DNA of 64,000 bases from Serratia symbiotica (GCA_900380265.1 LR025083.1:1860001-1924000); one strand, 5' to 3'. Counted from the first letter of the stretch, positions 36,669-48,500 are shown. Notes: a model not told the origin generated them from the letters alone. Translations and numbers: made by a program.

Positions 36669-38555
36669 TTAAATAGGGCGAATACTGTCTTCATTTAATT
36701 CCGCGTCAAAGAAACGGCGCAGCGTCTGGATATGTGGATCACTAACGATGGACTGGCGGGCCTGCGCTAGCTTTTCTTTATAAATAACTTGCCGCCATTC
36801 TAAGGGAGTCCGTTCCGCTGGGTTATCATCTACTACCACGCTCAGTTCGACCTGGCGTCCATATAGCTGACTAATCCCGTCGGCCAGTGTTTTCTGCGCT
36901 AAGTCTGAATTTAGGTGGCATTGATCAGACCGTAGATGGAGACAAATTTTACCCGCTCCTTTTTGCTGCTTAAAGGTATTTAACGCCAACTGCTGCACTA
37001 ACTGTGGCAACTTAAGCTGAGCAATTTCCGAAGCCCATACATCACGATTAAGCGATTCCAGCACCAACTTGGCCAACAGTTCAGGAGTTTTTTCATGCTC
37101 CCCAGGTGAGTCGCTTGAACCAAGACAGCCGTAGTCTGATGTCTTGACAGGTGTTTCCGGCATGATCTTTCCTGCTCGGCGCTGCTGACTGCGCTTAATT
37201 GGAGAATCTGATCGGCCCAGCGGTGACCTTTCTGACCGCGTTCTTTCTGGCTCCGCTGGTTTACGCTTTTTTACTGTAGATGCCTCCTCCTGCCTTAGCT
37301 GGCTACGCACGCTAAACAGCTTGGTAGTAGTACCATCCGCAAAATTCGGCTGTTGGCAATTTTGCCGTACGGAACATTGATCTAATGGCGACGCCACATC
37401 CTGAGAGTGTAGCGATTGCATTGCCTGTGTCATCTTTACAGGCACGCTTTGCACCTCAGCGCGGGGTGCTTTAGGGTGAAATGCTAATGCACGCAATAAG
37501 GTCATTTCAACTCCCATTCGACGATCTGGCGCATAGGCCAGATCTTTACGCCCCACTAATAGTGTCTGATAATAAAGTTGCACATCTTCTGGAGCGCAGG
37601 TGCGTGCTAACTCACACAATCGCTGTTTAAGAGCCAGGCACTGGTTATCAACCCTCGCAGTCAGTAATTGCAGCATTGCAATGCGGTGCAATAGTGCTAG
37701 CATCTCCACCAGCAAACTTTCCCAATCCGCACCGCGCGCTGCGGACTGTGCAACCTGTTCCATCACCTTCTCACCGTCAGCCCTTGCTAGCGCTTCTACG
37801 ATTGCTAATGGCTGTTCATCATCAAGCGTACCAAGCATTTGACTCACAGTAGCAGCAGAAACCTGACCTAGCCCCATAGCAATAGCCTGGTCGGTTAGGC
37901 TAAGCGCATCGCGCATACTACCATCTGACGCACGCGCTAATAATTGTAACGCACGGACATCAGTCTTGATCTGTTCCGCAATCAAGACCCTTTCTAACTG
38001 ATTGCAGATCTCTTCAACATCCAGCGCCTTGAGATGACACTGTAAGCATCGGGAAAGAATCGTGACCGGTAATTTCTCTCGATCTGTGGTGGCCAGCAGG
38101 AACTTGACGTGTGCTGGCGGCTCTTCTAACGTTTTCAACAAGGCGTTAAAACTGTGGCGTGAGAGCATATGTACTTCGTCGATCAAGTAGACCTTGAAGC
38201 GACCACGGGCTGGTAAGTACTGGACGTTATCCAGTAGATCACGGGTATCCTCCACTTTTGTTCTGGATGCAGCATCGATCTCGATCAGATCCACAAAACG
38301 GCCATGTTCAATCTCACGACAGTTGGTGCACTGACCGCACGGTGCGCCAGTAATGCCGGCTTCACAATTCAGCCCTTTAGCTAGCAACCGCGCAATAGTT
38401 GTCTTACCTACGCCACGAGTTCCTGAGAACAAATAGGCATGATGCATTCGTCCAAGCGAAAGACCGTTAACCAATGCATCCAGTACATGTTTTTGTCCGA
38501 CAACATCTGCAAACGTTTGAGGGCGCCATTTACGGGCAAGAACCTGATAGCTCAT
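36669..38555 (-). CDS. dnaX: DNA polymerase III tau/gamma subunit, with programmed -1 frameshift
   Basis: Clamp-loader ATPase of the replicative polymerase; tau also couples the polymerase cores to DnaB. 628 residues against 643 in E. coli. The Walker A motif GTRGVGKTT is at 45-53, the zinc-binding cysteines at 64, 73, 76 and 79, the Walker B motif LIDEVH at 124-129 and the sensor/arginine-finger motif SRC at 168-170. The linker after residue 365 is diverged and basic. The tau-specific C-terminus, from EHEKTPELLAKLV to RFFDAELNEDSIRPI, is conserved. Codons 428-430 carry the A-AAA-AAG slippery heptamer. A -1 shift there adds one alanine and stops at TAA, giving a gamma of 431 residues, the same as E. 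coli. ATG is at 38553-38555 with a weak ribosome site. apt, ancestrally upstream, is dead. Confidence 0.97.
   Translation of the reverse strand: MSYQVLARKWRPQTFADVVGQKHVLDALVNGLSLGRMHHAYLFSGTRGVGKTTIARLLAKGLNCEAGITGAPCGQCTNCREIEHGRFVDLIEIDAASRTKVEDTRDLLDNVQYLPARGRFKVYLIDEVHMLSRHSFNALLKTLEEPPAHVKFLLATTDREKLPVTILSRCLQCHLKALDVEEICNQLERVLIAEQIKTDVRALQLLARASDGSMRDALSLTDQAIAMGLGQVSAATVSQMLGTLDDEQPLAIVEALARADGEKVMEQVAQSAARGADWESLLVEMLALLHRIAMLQLLTARVDNQCLALKQRLCELARTCAPEDVQLYYQTLLVGRKDLAYAPDRRMGVEMTLLRALAFHPKAPRAEVQSVPVKMTQAMQSLHSQDVASPLDQCSVRQNCQQPNFADGTTTKLFSVRSQLRQEEASTVKKRKPAEPERTRSERSPLGRSDSPIKRSQQRRAGKIMPETPVKTSDYGCLGSSDSPGEHEKTPELLAKLVLESLNRDVWASEIAQLKLPQLVQQLALNTFKQQKGAGKICLHLRSDQCHLNSDLAQKTLADGISQLYGRQVELSVVVDDNPAERTPLEWRQVIYKEKLAQARQSIVSDPHIQTLRRFFDAELNEDSIRPI
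37217..37291 (-). promoter_or_regulatory. dnaX -1 ribosomal frameshift cassette (gamma/tau recoding site)
   Basis: Three elements occur in the right order on the minus strand. An internal Shine-Dalgarno-like AGGAGGAGG (37291-37283) ends 10 bases before the slippery heptamer AAAAAAG (37272-37266), read in frame as GTA AAA AAG. After a 6-base spacer, CCAGCGG (37259-37253) can pair perfectly with CCGCTGG (37223-37217). In the -1 frame the codons after the slip are GCG and TAA (37261-37263), so gamma ends at once. Confidence 0.88.
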
Positions 38556-38644
38556 TAATACCGAAGAAGTCTAATGATCGGGAACAGCATGTTAACACAT
38601 TCCTACAGGAATGCGCGAGACTCTTATACTGATCGGTAATACTG

Positions 38645-39205
38645 ATTAATAGCCAGAAAAACCTGATCTAGTTTGAGCAGTCCATACCAGTATATACAAA
38701 GCCCTTTATATCTCGATCTAACAGGTTCATCACGAAACCCGTATTGCACTAATGGAAATGAACTTAACGGCAGCAGCAGTTCTAACAATCACTAGAAGAT
38801 GTCGTCAGCCAACAGCGCCTTATCATCTACTGAATGACATCTACGGAAGCTCTAACAGGATCGGGGAGGCACCCCAAACTTAGCATTCGCTCATGCTAAG
38901 TCACTATAGTTTGGACAGCGTCCACTAGCACCAGACCAACACCAGATCGATAAATGCACAAAACAGTCACTATGCGTGTTTAGTACTCGCTACTTTCATC
39001 ACAATCTGCTAGAAGACACCCAGGTGATAATACGCAAAAATTTAAATAATAACAGAAAGCCAGGGTTTGTCCAGCAAACTATTGGCACTAGGCAACAAAA
39101 CCCAGATTGGGTCACCGAGGATTGTTTTTATACTGTTTTATACACGGTGTAGTTACTACGCGATCGCAGCCTGAATCACTGGCTGAGTAAGCTATGTAAA
39201 AATTG
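38645..39205 (-). pseudogene. apt: Pseudogene of apt, adenine phosphoribosyltransferase
   Basis: Apt salvages adenine to AMP. It is expected upstream of dnaX on this strand, and the fossil is there. KVASTKHA, two stops, then LFCAFIDLVLVW match the family run [34 protein letters not shown] matches DKVLVVDDLLATGG, the PRPP-binding loop, and then breaks off. TIVRTAAAVKF matches TIEATVKLI, and FVMNLLDRD, then TGMDCSN, a stop and IRFFW match the C-terminal FIINLFDLGG...PFPGH. The span of about 560 bases equals the functional gene (552). Frameshifts and at least five stops are present. A 9-bp palindrome lies inside it at 38878-38901. Confidence 0.85.
38878..38901. repeat. Perfect 9-bp palindrome inside the apt pseudogene
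   Basis: ACTTAGCAT (38878-38886) and ATGCTAAGT (38893-38901) around TCGCTC, nested in a second repeat (CCAAACT near 38874-38880, AGTTTGG near 38909-38915). Functional apt encodes the flexible substrate loop here and needs no such structure. Confidence 0.8.
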
Positions 39206-39480
39206 ATGCACAGTTTGCCAAAAACTCCAAATCACCCTAGCTAAACTTCTGCAAAAAAAGAGATGGGGATAAATTAAGGACCTCAAATTATACAAACTAG
39301 CGAATCAATGCCACTATCCCACTTTAATTATTTTGAATAACAAGCAGGATACAAAGGTGTAGCCAATAGTAGTAGCCTACTATAATAACGTGGCGTGCCG
39401 TTACTTCTATACGAACAACACTTGTTTCAGAGTGAAATATCGGGCAAGCTATAGCGCTTAAAATCTATTATGGAATCTAT

Positions 39481-40008
39481 GTGAACACTCAGGATCTATT
39501 GGAAATATTGGAAAAAAAAATCATGGCATTAGCCTGCGAGGTGTCACCGCGGGACAATACGCCTATTCCAAAAACAGTTTTTGATGCTAGATTATTCGCT
39601 AATCACAGCACTCGGCTCCGCTATTGTCTAGCAGAGGCGCAGAAGAGCTTCACACAGTTACAAAATGCAGTCCAAGATAACCGAACCCATCAAGTCGCCT
39701 ATTTATCTGAGAGATTCGTTAGGCAAATAGGTATCCTGAAGCAGGAGTTGACGATCCGTCACATTTCACCGCACACATAAGCTTATAAAGTCGGGTGTTC
39801 GCTTTGTATCAAAAATAGGCGCAAGCAGGACTATGACCAGCAAGTCAGTTCAATGATTCAAAAAGAAAGTCTTCTCAGACTGCCGAGCACACTGGCAGCA
39901 CGAAAACGCATGCAGTATGAACTAGTAGTGGTAGCAGAACAGTTAATGCGTTGCCAGCATGCAGGAGCATCTCCCCTTGAATATAGAATATCAAGGAAAG
40001 GATTTTAA
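39481..40008 (+). pseudogene. priC: priC, primosomal replication protein N'', interrupted by one in-frame TAA
   Basis: PriC reloads DnaB helicase at stalled forks. GTG at 39481 opens a frame of exactly 176 codons ending at TAA 40006-40008. That is 175 residues, the E. coli length, with no frameshift, but codon 100 (39778-39780) is TAA. The first 99 residues resemble PriC (MNTQDLLEILEKKIMAL, then FDARLFANHSTRLRYCLAEA, then HQVAYLSERF). The frame after the stop continues the family pattern (IKNRRKQDYDQQVSSMI for the RKRIQHQDFERRLREM block, then LAARKRMQYELVVVAEQLMR). This is much fresher than the neighbouring apt and recR relics. A 99-residue N-terminal protein could still be made, but it would lack the basic, SSB-binding C-terminal half. 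It is transcribed divergently from dnaX. Confidence 0.85.
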
Positions 40009-41044
40009 GACCTACTATTCAATTAATATCCTATCGACTCCACCATATTGAGTAAACTTATTGCAGTTATATTTTATTTGATCACCTCATCAATAAACAC
40101 AAATTTTATTTCTATCTCAATACCTCAGCAAATTAGAGGTAGCAATATATTCAATACATCTAACAGAATGAAATAAGATGGATCCAACCACCGTGCTAAC
40201 AGTATTAGGCGTTGATAAATATAATTACGAATAGAAACTTCAATTTAATAATACCTATTATTCTAATTTATATTATTGATTTTATGATGACAACCTACCA
40301 TAAAAATAGGCGAATATAATCAGTATCTGGCACCAGCAAGGACTCCTATTTTAACTAGGAAGTACGGACAAAATAGAAACATATTAAAAATACATACACT
40401 ACCGCGTGCACTTTAAGCTATAGGTCTAAAGTTTAATGGGAATGTTATTTACATCCATACAGTAGAAGAAATAAGCTACGCAAAGCCCGAGTATAGACGC
40501 TAGCGTGAAAACCGCCATTATTCATTTATTGCTAATCGATAAATGATAAAGTTTCCAGAACTTACTTAAATCCACCTACAACATCATTGCCAAGAATATT
40601 CAGGCTTATGAATAGCATTTCCATTACTTTCTTTTGTAACTAGCTTCAGCTATGTCTGTTACGACAGAAATCAAAGTATTCTATTTCCGTCCGTAACATT
40701 TCAATTTCATTATTAAACAGATCTATTTTATTTGTAAATGCATGTAAATTGCACAAAACATAACTGCGGTCTAAGCATAAATAACTCTTAGCGGAATGTC
40801 AAACACATAAAGAATCCGAAGCTTTCAAACGACAAAAGCTACTGTTATATTCTTGTTATTACTATTTACATTAATTTCCATACATTCTTATTTATTATAA
40901 ATGTTTACATATATTGACAATACTTGTGTTTATGCTAAATCAACAACAATCAATATTGTATGACTCTTAAATCCTGTGCCAATAGATGATATGAAAGTAG
41001 ACGACAGAGGGTGTCTGAACAAATAAGACGGCGACTAACGTCAC

Positions 41045-41077
41045 TTTTAAGACTGTTTAGACTAAATAGTCTTAAAA
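41045..41077. repeat. 33-bp near-perfect palindrome
   Basis: Centred on A41061. The outer arms of 10 bases (TTTTAAGACT / AGTCTTAAAA) and the inner arms of 5 bases (TTTAG / CTAAA) are perfect, separated by one G-T opposition, so 15 of 16 positions pair. Confidence 0.85.
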
Positions 41078-41863
41078 ACTTGCACTTATAAAAAGTAAAT
41101 AAAAAGATTTTAAGACCCACTAACCTAGCACAAGTAGTGAAATTAAAATCCTAGATGTTAATATCACTAGCGCTATTACTGAACGCACCACTGCCTATCA
41201 TATCATAAAACTGCACCCTCAGGCTACCTGCTGTCATTTTAAACAGCGCTATATTGAAGTCAGTAATATCGAAGTAGGTACACTCTTTATATCAAATTAA
41301 TCTCACACCTATCAGATCATTATAAGCTCGATAATGACGACCTAGTAAAGCACAATCCAACTGTTCTATTATCAGCATAACGATAATAAACTATAGTAAA
41401 GTATTAACTAAAACTGTAGGTTAGCAACCAGAGGTATAGCAATACTACGGTAGCCTACAGTATAAAGAAGCAATAGTAATGCTTAAAAAGCCATTTTATA
41501 AACCACAGAGTTAACTCAAGATACCCGAACGTTACATCGCCATGTTCGGGCATATCTAAAATCTGGCGTTATTGAAAACCGTTAGTTAGAAATCGTCATG
41601 AATCCGCACTGGCTATCGTGCTAAGATTAGATCCTCCATATATTTACGTTACGCAATCAACTAACGATTCCCTTCATCTCAGCTATGCATAGAACATAGA
41701 CAGTGCCCACTGTGCAGCAGAAAACCATACGGTAAGAATGAAGATCAACTAAAAATACTGGGCTCGAGTAAGAACAGTCTACTGCAATTCTCTCATGCTA
41801 CCGCTAACAACCCGATGGCTGCTATCATTCTTCGTCCTCTAATGTACCTACTCTATTTCTAAC

Positions 41864-41897
41864 CGAACTACCATACTGGTACCAGCATGGTAGTTCG
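41864..41897. repeat. 34-bp palindrome, no loop, one mismatch
   Basis: The centre lies between 41880 and 41881. Sixteen of 17 positions pair, the exception being 41875 against 41886. It begins CGAACTACCAT and ends ATGGTAGTTCG. A second hairpin abuts it directly. Confidence 0.88.
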
Positions 41898-41918
41898 AAT
41901 CCTTCTAGGAGAAGGATT
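41898..41918. repeat. Perfect 9-bp hairpin abutting the 34-bp palindrome
   Basis: AATCCTTCT (41898-41906) and AGAAGGATT (41910-41918) around AGG, followed by TT. The tandem arrangement parallels the double hairpin after pitA. Confidence 0.85.
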
Positions 41919-42569
41919 TTATAGAGCTACACTACTAAACCCGACTTAAGAAAGACCTAACGCAACATCTATTGCTATCCCATAGCGATAGAGAGCAATA
42001 TAACAAGAGAGTCAGCCGCATAGGCTGAATGCGGATCAATCAGTTAGTAATAACTCACTTTCTGCTAATGGACTGAAAGATAGGAATCGCACAATAGTAC
42101 TGGGCATGATAAAGTATACTTGATCATGCAGATAAACCCGCAGTACGAATTGAACCATCTCTTTAAGCTACCGCGGATAAAGCATAAACAACACGCTATA
42201 CACCCAAATAATTTATATTGTTTAGATAGCATTTGGTATTCCCTCATAATTATGCTGAATGTAGTACTTTAACAAACACACTACCGATCACGCAGCACAC
42301 ACTATTACACCACTTCCAGTGAATTTTTCTTTTCATTACCCAAGCCAAATGCAAGCCGGCAGATGGAAAGCAAGTCAGATAACCGAATTAATATTCACAG
42401 TATTAATAACTTATTATACATTTCCTTCATAAATTTTACTAGGAAAAATCTTTTTTATGTTGGCGTTCAATTCGAGAGTAATCCTAATATCGATCAGGCC
42501 AAGTATGAAACCAAGTTGTCATTAGTCATTCTACTGCCACAAAAAGCAGATGAAGGGGATTAAAGTAGA

Positions 42570-42605
42570 AAAACCACTCCCATCATCTTGATGATGGCCG
42601 GTTTT
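42570..42605. terminator. Bidirectional intrinsic-terminator-like hairpin
   Basis: CCATCATC (42580-42587) and GATGATGG (42590-42597) form an 8-bp stem with loop TT. It is extended by AAAACC (42570-42575) pairing with GGTTTT (42600-42605) across a small interior loop, and followed by ATTTTT. A short plus-strand open frame (42363-42563, 66 codons, unrecognised) ends 6 bases before it. That frame may be the 3' remnant of a lost gene whose terminator outlived it. Confidence 0.5.
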
Positions 42606-45531
42606 ATTTTTGAAGTTCCAAACATAAGTTAGAACGATATGACAGACTGTACGATTCTAACATTAAAGACTTGCACAATCGATCACACGACGTGGCTACA
42701 GTACAACTATTAATGCTTAATATAAAATGTAGATCTGACTGGATCGGAAAAGCTGAACAACTTCTACCTAAGCAGGTCAGTAATGACCTCAGCCATGACC
42801 AAGAAAAACAAATATATCACCAATAAACAATCGGAATAGACTGCCAGCTATGCCGAACAATGCGTTCAACCAATCCATGATTGAAAAGCTAATCTATTTG
42901 CTCTAGCAGAGTTAGGAAAGATTGTAATCTAAGTGCATGTTTATCGCTTTCAACCACAACTAATCTTATTAGTTTATATCGAGCGTACCACCTACCGTCA
43001 AACGTCACAGTGACTTTGCATTATAATAACATACACACCTCAGACTTAGAAAGTAAACTATGACATCGGTGCCAAAGCCTTAAATACTAGAAGTATTCAA
43101 TAATACATTCATGAAATTTAAGCCGCTCATCCACAATAAATGAAGGCAGTTTAGCCAGATAATATCAATCTGTTTGCTGAGATTTCTATTAACGAAGCTG
43201 TAAAATTCCACTAGAAGTAGCTAGCTAGTATTTTTGGTTATGTGTTTCTTCTTGCCAATTTCCTCCCAATGTTGATAGCGACGACTTTAGTACCGGTAGT
43301 ATACTTAGAATCTTTGCTATGCTTTCAACGTTCAGCTTTTTGATTTACACGTTAACTATCTTTGATGCGGTGGTACCACAAAACCTAATACAAGACTATG
43401 ACATTCTCTTGTGTAAAACTTTAACCATATTATATCTAAAGAGGGCTGCTGACGGGAAAGCTACGCATTAATAAATAGAAAAGATCCAAGTGTGCAATTG
43501 TTAGTATAGCTTTTTTCTATTGGTAGTTTCGTACCAATGAGATGTCTCGTTGATCTGATGGGTAGTATTTACCATCAGTTTTTATTGACTATCTTGTCTA
43601 AGATTGGCTATCGATGCTACCGCACCAATTCTAAAACTACCACTATCGCTAGTTTACTAAAACCAATCCCTACAGAGAGATTAAGTCTAGGATAGGTTTC
43701 TGCGAGTGGGTTCACTACTTTCCTGGAATATAACTCAGTACTATAGGGACTATAGTAATATAGCACAGGCTAAGTTTTGTGCAAAACGAGCCACTATCTA
43801 ATAAACTTTCTACTGACAGGGCTCCGCAGGAGCCTGCCCCTACTTCACTTCTCACTTTATTGCTTCGGATGAAAAATAGGCCTTCTTTTGAGCATCCTAC
43901 AATTACCTATCTGTAGAGCTAATACCCGTTCCAAAAATATACTGCAAAGTCACTAACTATTTTAGGTTCCCGGAAAGGGCAGCTTATAATTAGTATTGAG
44001 CATGACAGGATTCAATTTCAACGATCAAAATCAAATATAGGAAGATTATTCAACCACCTCATACCTTGTGCTAAACCTCCAGACACATATAATAAAATCA
44101 ATGCAGTTGTGCCAAACGAGACAACTAACCTTCCCTAAAATTAAAGGAAGCTTACTCTTCACGGTCAATCTGCCGGAGATTATGAAGCTTAGAACCGCAA
44201 CCAGTGTTTATATTAAATGGACCGAGCGACAAGATGAAACCATATAACCCAATCCAGAGCGCATAACCAACTACTGGGTATGATAGCAACCAAACAGCAA
44301 AAATGCTATTTGACATACACCTAATGTCTTGGAATATGTACCGCATACAGATGCATCATTAATCAGAAGCAAGGCAAGGCGTGAAGTGTAAAAATCACCT
44401 AGATTAATAACGCCAGCACTACAACCTTAGGTGATTGATCCATGACCAACTTTACCGCGTAGTCGTGCGAAGTTAATATGCTTAACGGCTTTATCACCGT
44501 TCCGTATATGAAGGCGAAAATTAACAAATAGTTTGATCACACCTAAAGAGGTCAAATATAGCCTTTTCTAGCTTATACGTGCTGACCCGAGAACACGGCA
44601 CTCCAAGTTGTGAGCGCTATAATGCCTTGCCAACGATGAATAGCCAGGCCTCATAGCACCAGAAAAGAGTACTAATAAAGCGATGAACCTAATGGGAATG
44701 AGCAGCTCCACTGCTTACCAGAAGCATCTATGGCTAAACTGCCCTATCCAACTAATCTAGCCGGCAACGCGAAATCTGAGCTGTATATAAGCTTGATTAT
44801 AGTGCTGTTTCTTAGTCTGGGAGCGTTATATAGAAATGGTGAATTCCTGCCTCTGTCATATTAACGCTAGTTATTAAGGGTGATCTGTGCGCTACTAGAC
44901 TTATCTCGTTTAGCGTCAAGAACGAGTTTACTCCCAAATAAGCGGTTCACCACTTTCGGCTGATCATATCAACGCCATCTTAGCGTTGAGATTATCAAAA
45001 ATATGCTTAAAAAGCAAATACCGCTTTGATCGATACAGCATTAGAGGCTGTGCGTATTTAGTTTCATTCGATCCCTATCACAATATAAGTTTTATCCTTA
45101 AGCAACTAGCCTATGATTATCAGCACTGGCGCGAGCTCTACTTCATAGAGCGAGCTAGAGAACTGGTATAATGAGTAAGCGATACCCGTCAATGTATTAG
45201 CGATCTTCTGCACACTCCTATTATTCTTATGAATCTTCCATAAGTTAGAAAGAAACCTGCAAATCCAGAACACGCCACTGATTAATTCTTACTAATCAAT
45301 CACTGAACTTTCTAATCAGCAGATAGCGCTTAATCAATGGCGAAATAAAGTTTATTATTTAAGCATGTAGTAAGTTTCCGGATATCAACTGAATCTTTTA
45401 TTTAAGTAAAACACGCCTGGAACTATTATGTCCGGTCGTATGTAGGTGAATACACCACAGAACTAGATATAAAAATTGTGAACATTGAATAGACAGTTCC
45501 AAACAGGCTCACAAGGTGGCGAGCGTTATTT

Positions 45532-45556
45532 TTTCCAGTGCGTAACGCACTGGAAA
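45532..45556. repeat. Perfect 12-bp palindrome, 1-nt loop
   Basis: TTTCCAGTGCGT (45532-45543) and ACGCACTGGAAA (45545-45556) around a single A. There is no gene on either side. Confidence 0.88.
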
Positions 45557-48500
45557 GAACTAGTTATTGCAGCTTATAAAACTACCAGAGGGAGCCAATC
45601 TTCCATGGCATTTATATATCAGTACGCCGCTATCATCACCATAATTTAATAATGCTAAGCAAAGTCTTACCAAATATTATCTAACCCTTTTCTTAGCCAT
45701 CCGTGGGAGGCCGTATTCGCTTATTATAACAACAGCTCCTAATCGCCGTTGGCATAGCATTTGGCATTAGGATAATGCCGTACTAGCATTAAGGGAGGCA
45801 TGCAAGAACGGCTGCTTGATTTTCTACTCAAGCCAATACTAGGCATAGGCAGTCTTCACAACTAACTTTACCACGGATTTTGTAATCAGTAGAATAACTG
45901 ACAGCACTCAATTCCGTTGTGCACTCAATACCCGGAATTAAACTCCTGGTCTATATCGAACAACGGTTGGTCATATAAACCATCGTCTAACGTTATAATC
46001 AGATGACAAACCTCAAAGGCATACAAGTCATATTAACAACACGTATCGTCTTGAGCAAGCATAAAGCACTATATCTCGCACTACAACCTTGTGCAGGATC
46101 AACGACCACAGATAATCGCTTTTGGCTTTACCTATGACAAAATCGGAGATATTTTGTGCTTTTAACTCAGATAACAGTGTGACATTTTTTTCTTAATATT
46201 ACTAGCATCGGCTTCGATGTCTTTATGGACCAACTCGCAATCTTTCCCTACATAGCTTTACTTTGAGTAGTAAATAAATACTGGTGGGCATGTTCAGTAA
46301 CTCTTCTAGTTGCTCGATTATAACTTACTTATCTCAGGTTTCTGGCATCGCAGGCTCTTTGTCCACTAATCATTTCAAGGCTAGAGTGCACACCTGATCG
46401 GGTTGTTGTCAGGGAAACAGTCAATTCACATGCACACTTTGCTATCACGAAAAGTGTATTCATTGAATCTTCTCGCTTGATGATAATGAGTAATCATGAA
46501 CAGCATTTACATTTTTATGGCACCCTCTATAAACGTCAATCCCTTTATCAATCTTTCACCCTACCCAGATTAGAAAATAACGACGGTATCACCTTTCTTA
46601 ATTCGGAGAAGCAACCTCCGGAAGACGGCGAAACCATCGCCAAACCAAATCCTATTTCAAGCACAGGACTTTGATTCGTAAACGTACTTTTTAAAAATAA
46701 AGCATCGGATCCCCCGCACTCATGAGCTGTTCTTGGGTTAACATAGAACAGTCTTAAACAAACGAGCTTAGTGGGCTAAATCCTTGCTTTAGCAGTTTCA
46801 AATTACTGCAGCGACCTCTTTATTGCAACGCATAATACAGCATCAAGAAATAAAATATTAGGAGGAATAGAGATGATGTTCTCATCGTGAGAATGATGAA
46901 CCCACTCATATAAAATTGACTAAATTGAAATTGTTCTGCAACAATAGTGCTATTGAGTCAATATTTTGTGTTGAAAGGCAAAGCACGACTATTACCGCGC
47001 ACTCTAAAATAGCCTTTAACAGACTTTACATCAAAATGATGATCTTAAGTAAGGCAGTGAATAGAAAAAGAGTGTTGTGATCAACATAAATTGACCTACC
47101 GTCATATTAAGCCGGTATTCTTTAAATATTTTAAAAATCATAACCTAAATTGCGGAAATAAATTTTTATATTATTTTATCCTTTAACCGACTACCATCCT
47201 ATAACATCATATTCTGATATTAATCAATATGTTCTTGTGCTGTACCTAAATTCGCTAATTTTATAAAGAAAATGTAAGTTTTATGATGGATTCATAACCT
47301 AAAGATCTACTGTTAAATACATAAAAGGCTTGCGCACCGCAACCATATGGGAATATTGACAAGGTCACTGTTATACTCTTTAATCATTAATAAATAAACG
47401 ATTTAATGGATTTTAATTTAAAACCAGTCATTCATTCACAACACTCACCCATACACTTTCTATATCTGACTCTGCTAATTAAATCCGAAAAATTAATTAG
47501 ATTGATTTATTGAAATGTATTTATTTTTATAAGTCTACGCTTAATTCATCTATTTTGAATATTGAAAGGTCGACTTATGACTAAGCTCCTTAAAATTAAA
47601 AACTCTTTTAATCAGTTCTAAAGCTAGAGGTATCATCATTAATATCATCACCTCACTTTCGTGAACTATATGCCAATTTATTTCACTGCAATCACCTATA
47701 TTTTGGTGATTCTTCATTGTAAATTCAGAAAAATTTCTATTTAAATTATCTTTTAAGTGATTATTGTTTCTAAAAACAGGAATACCGATTTAATTGACGT
47801 ATCATCTGCGAGTGTCTGGAATTATCATTAATATGCTATGTTTGTTTTTAAGCCTAACTATAACATAGGCGGCAAATATAATTAGACCATGCTTATACGC
47901 TTAATAGTTATTCAACTAACAAATATAATATTAAGCTTCTTGATTATAAACCAATCGTCACTACGCGATATGGCTCTCCAATGCATCACGCAACAAAAGT
48001 TTCTTCAAGCAATCATAATCCACCATTCAGCTGTGCCACTCTATATACGAATTGTGATTATGGTCACGCGACTAGCTATCGATTATTTCAGTAGCGTTAT
48101 TATAGGCTACTGGCATTAATCCATTACTAGCATATACCTGTCCATTCTTACTCCGTATTCACGTGTTTTATCTTTTCTACTCGATAAAGCGTTATAGATT
48201 CATTATAAATCGACTAGCTATCAATAAAAGTTACCTTAATCGCCAATATGTCACGATTAAATCATCAATAACATTCAATAACCGCTAGACTCAAACACAT
48301 TTTAAAAGCTGCTAGCGCACAAAATAGCTCGATCAGCATTGATGCCTTCTTTTAGGGAGGGCTATTAGATCAGGTTTATACCGTTCAAGCCTTGGTTGAA
48401 CTCTATGCGCATGTCGGTAGTTGGATAAAATAAAATCAATATTCCTTTTCCCAGTTAATACTAAGATTTTGAAATTATATCGATATTGATAAAACACACT

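Noticed and set aside
41890-41907. GTTCGAATCC resembling a tRNA T-loop.
   Set aside because: The flanking bases cannot form a T-stem and there is no acceptor or anticodon arm; the motif belongs to the palindrome.
46477-46674. Open frame of 65 codons, plus strand, hydrophilic.
   Set aside because: Protein-like composition, but no homology that I recognise and no convincing ribosome site or terminator; not enough for a gene call.
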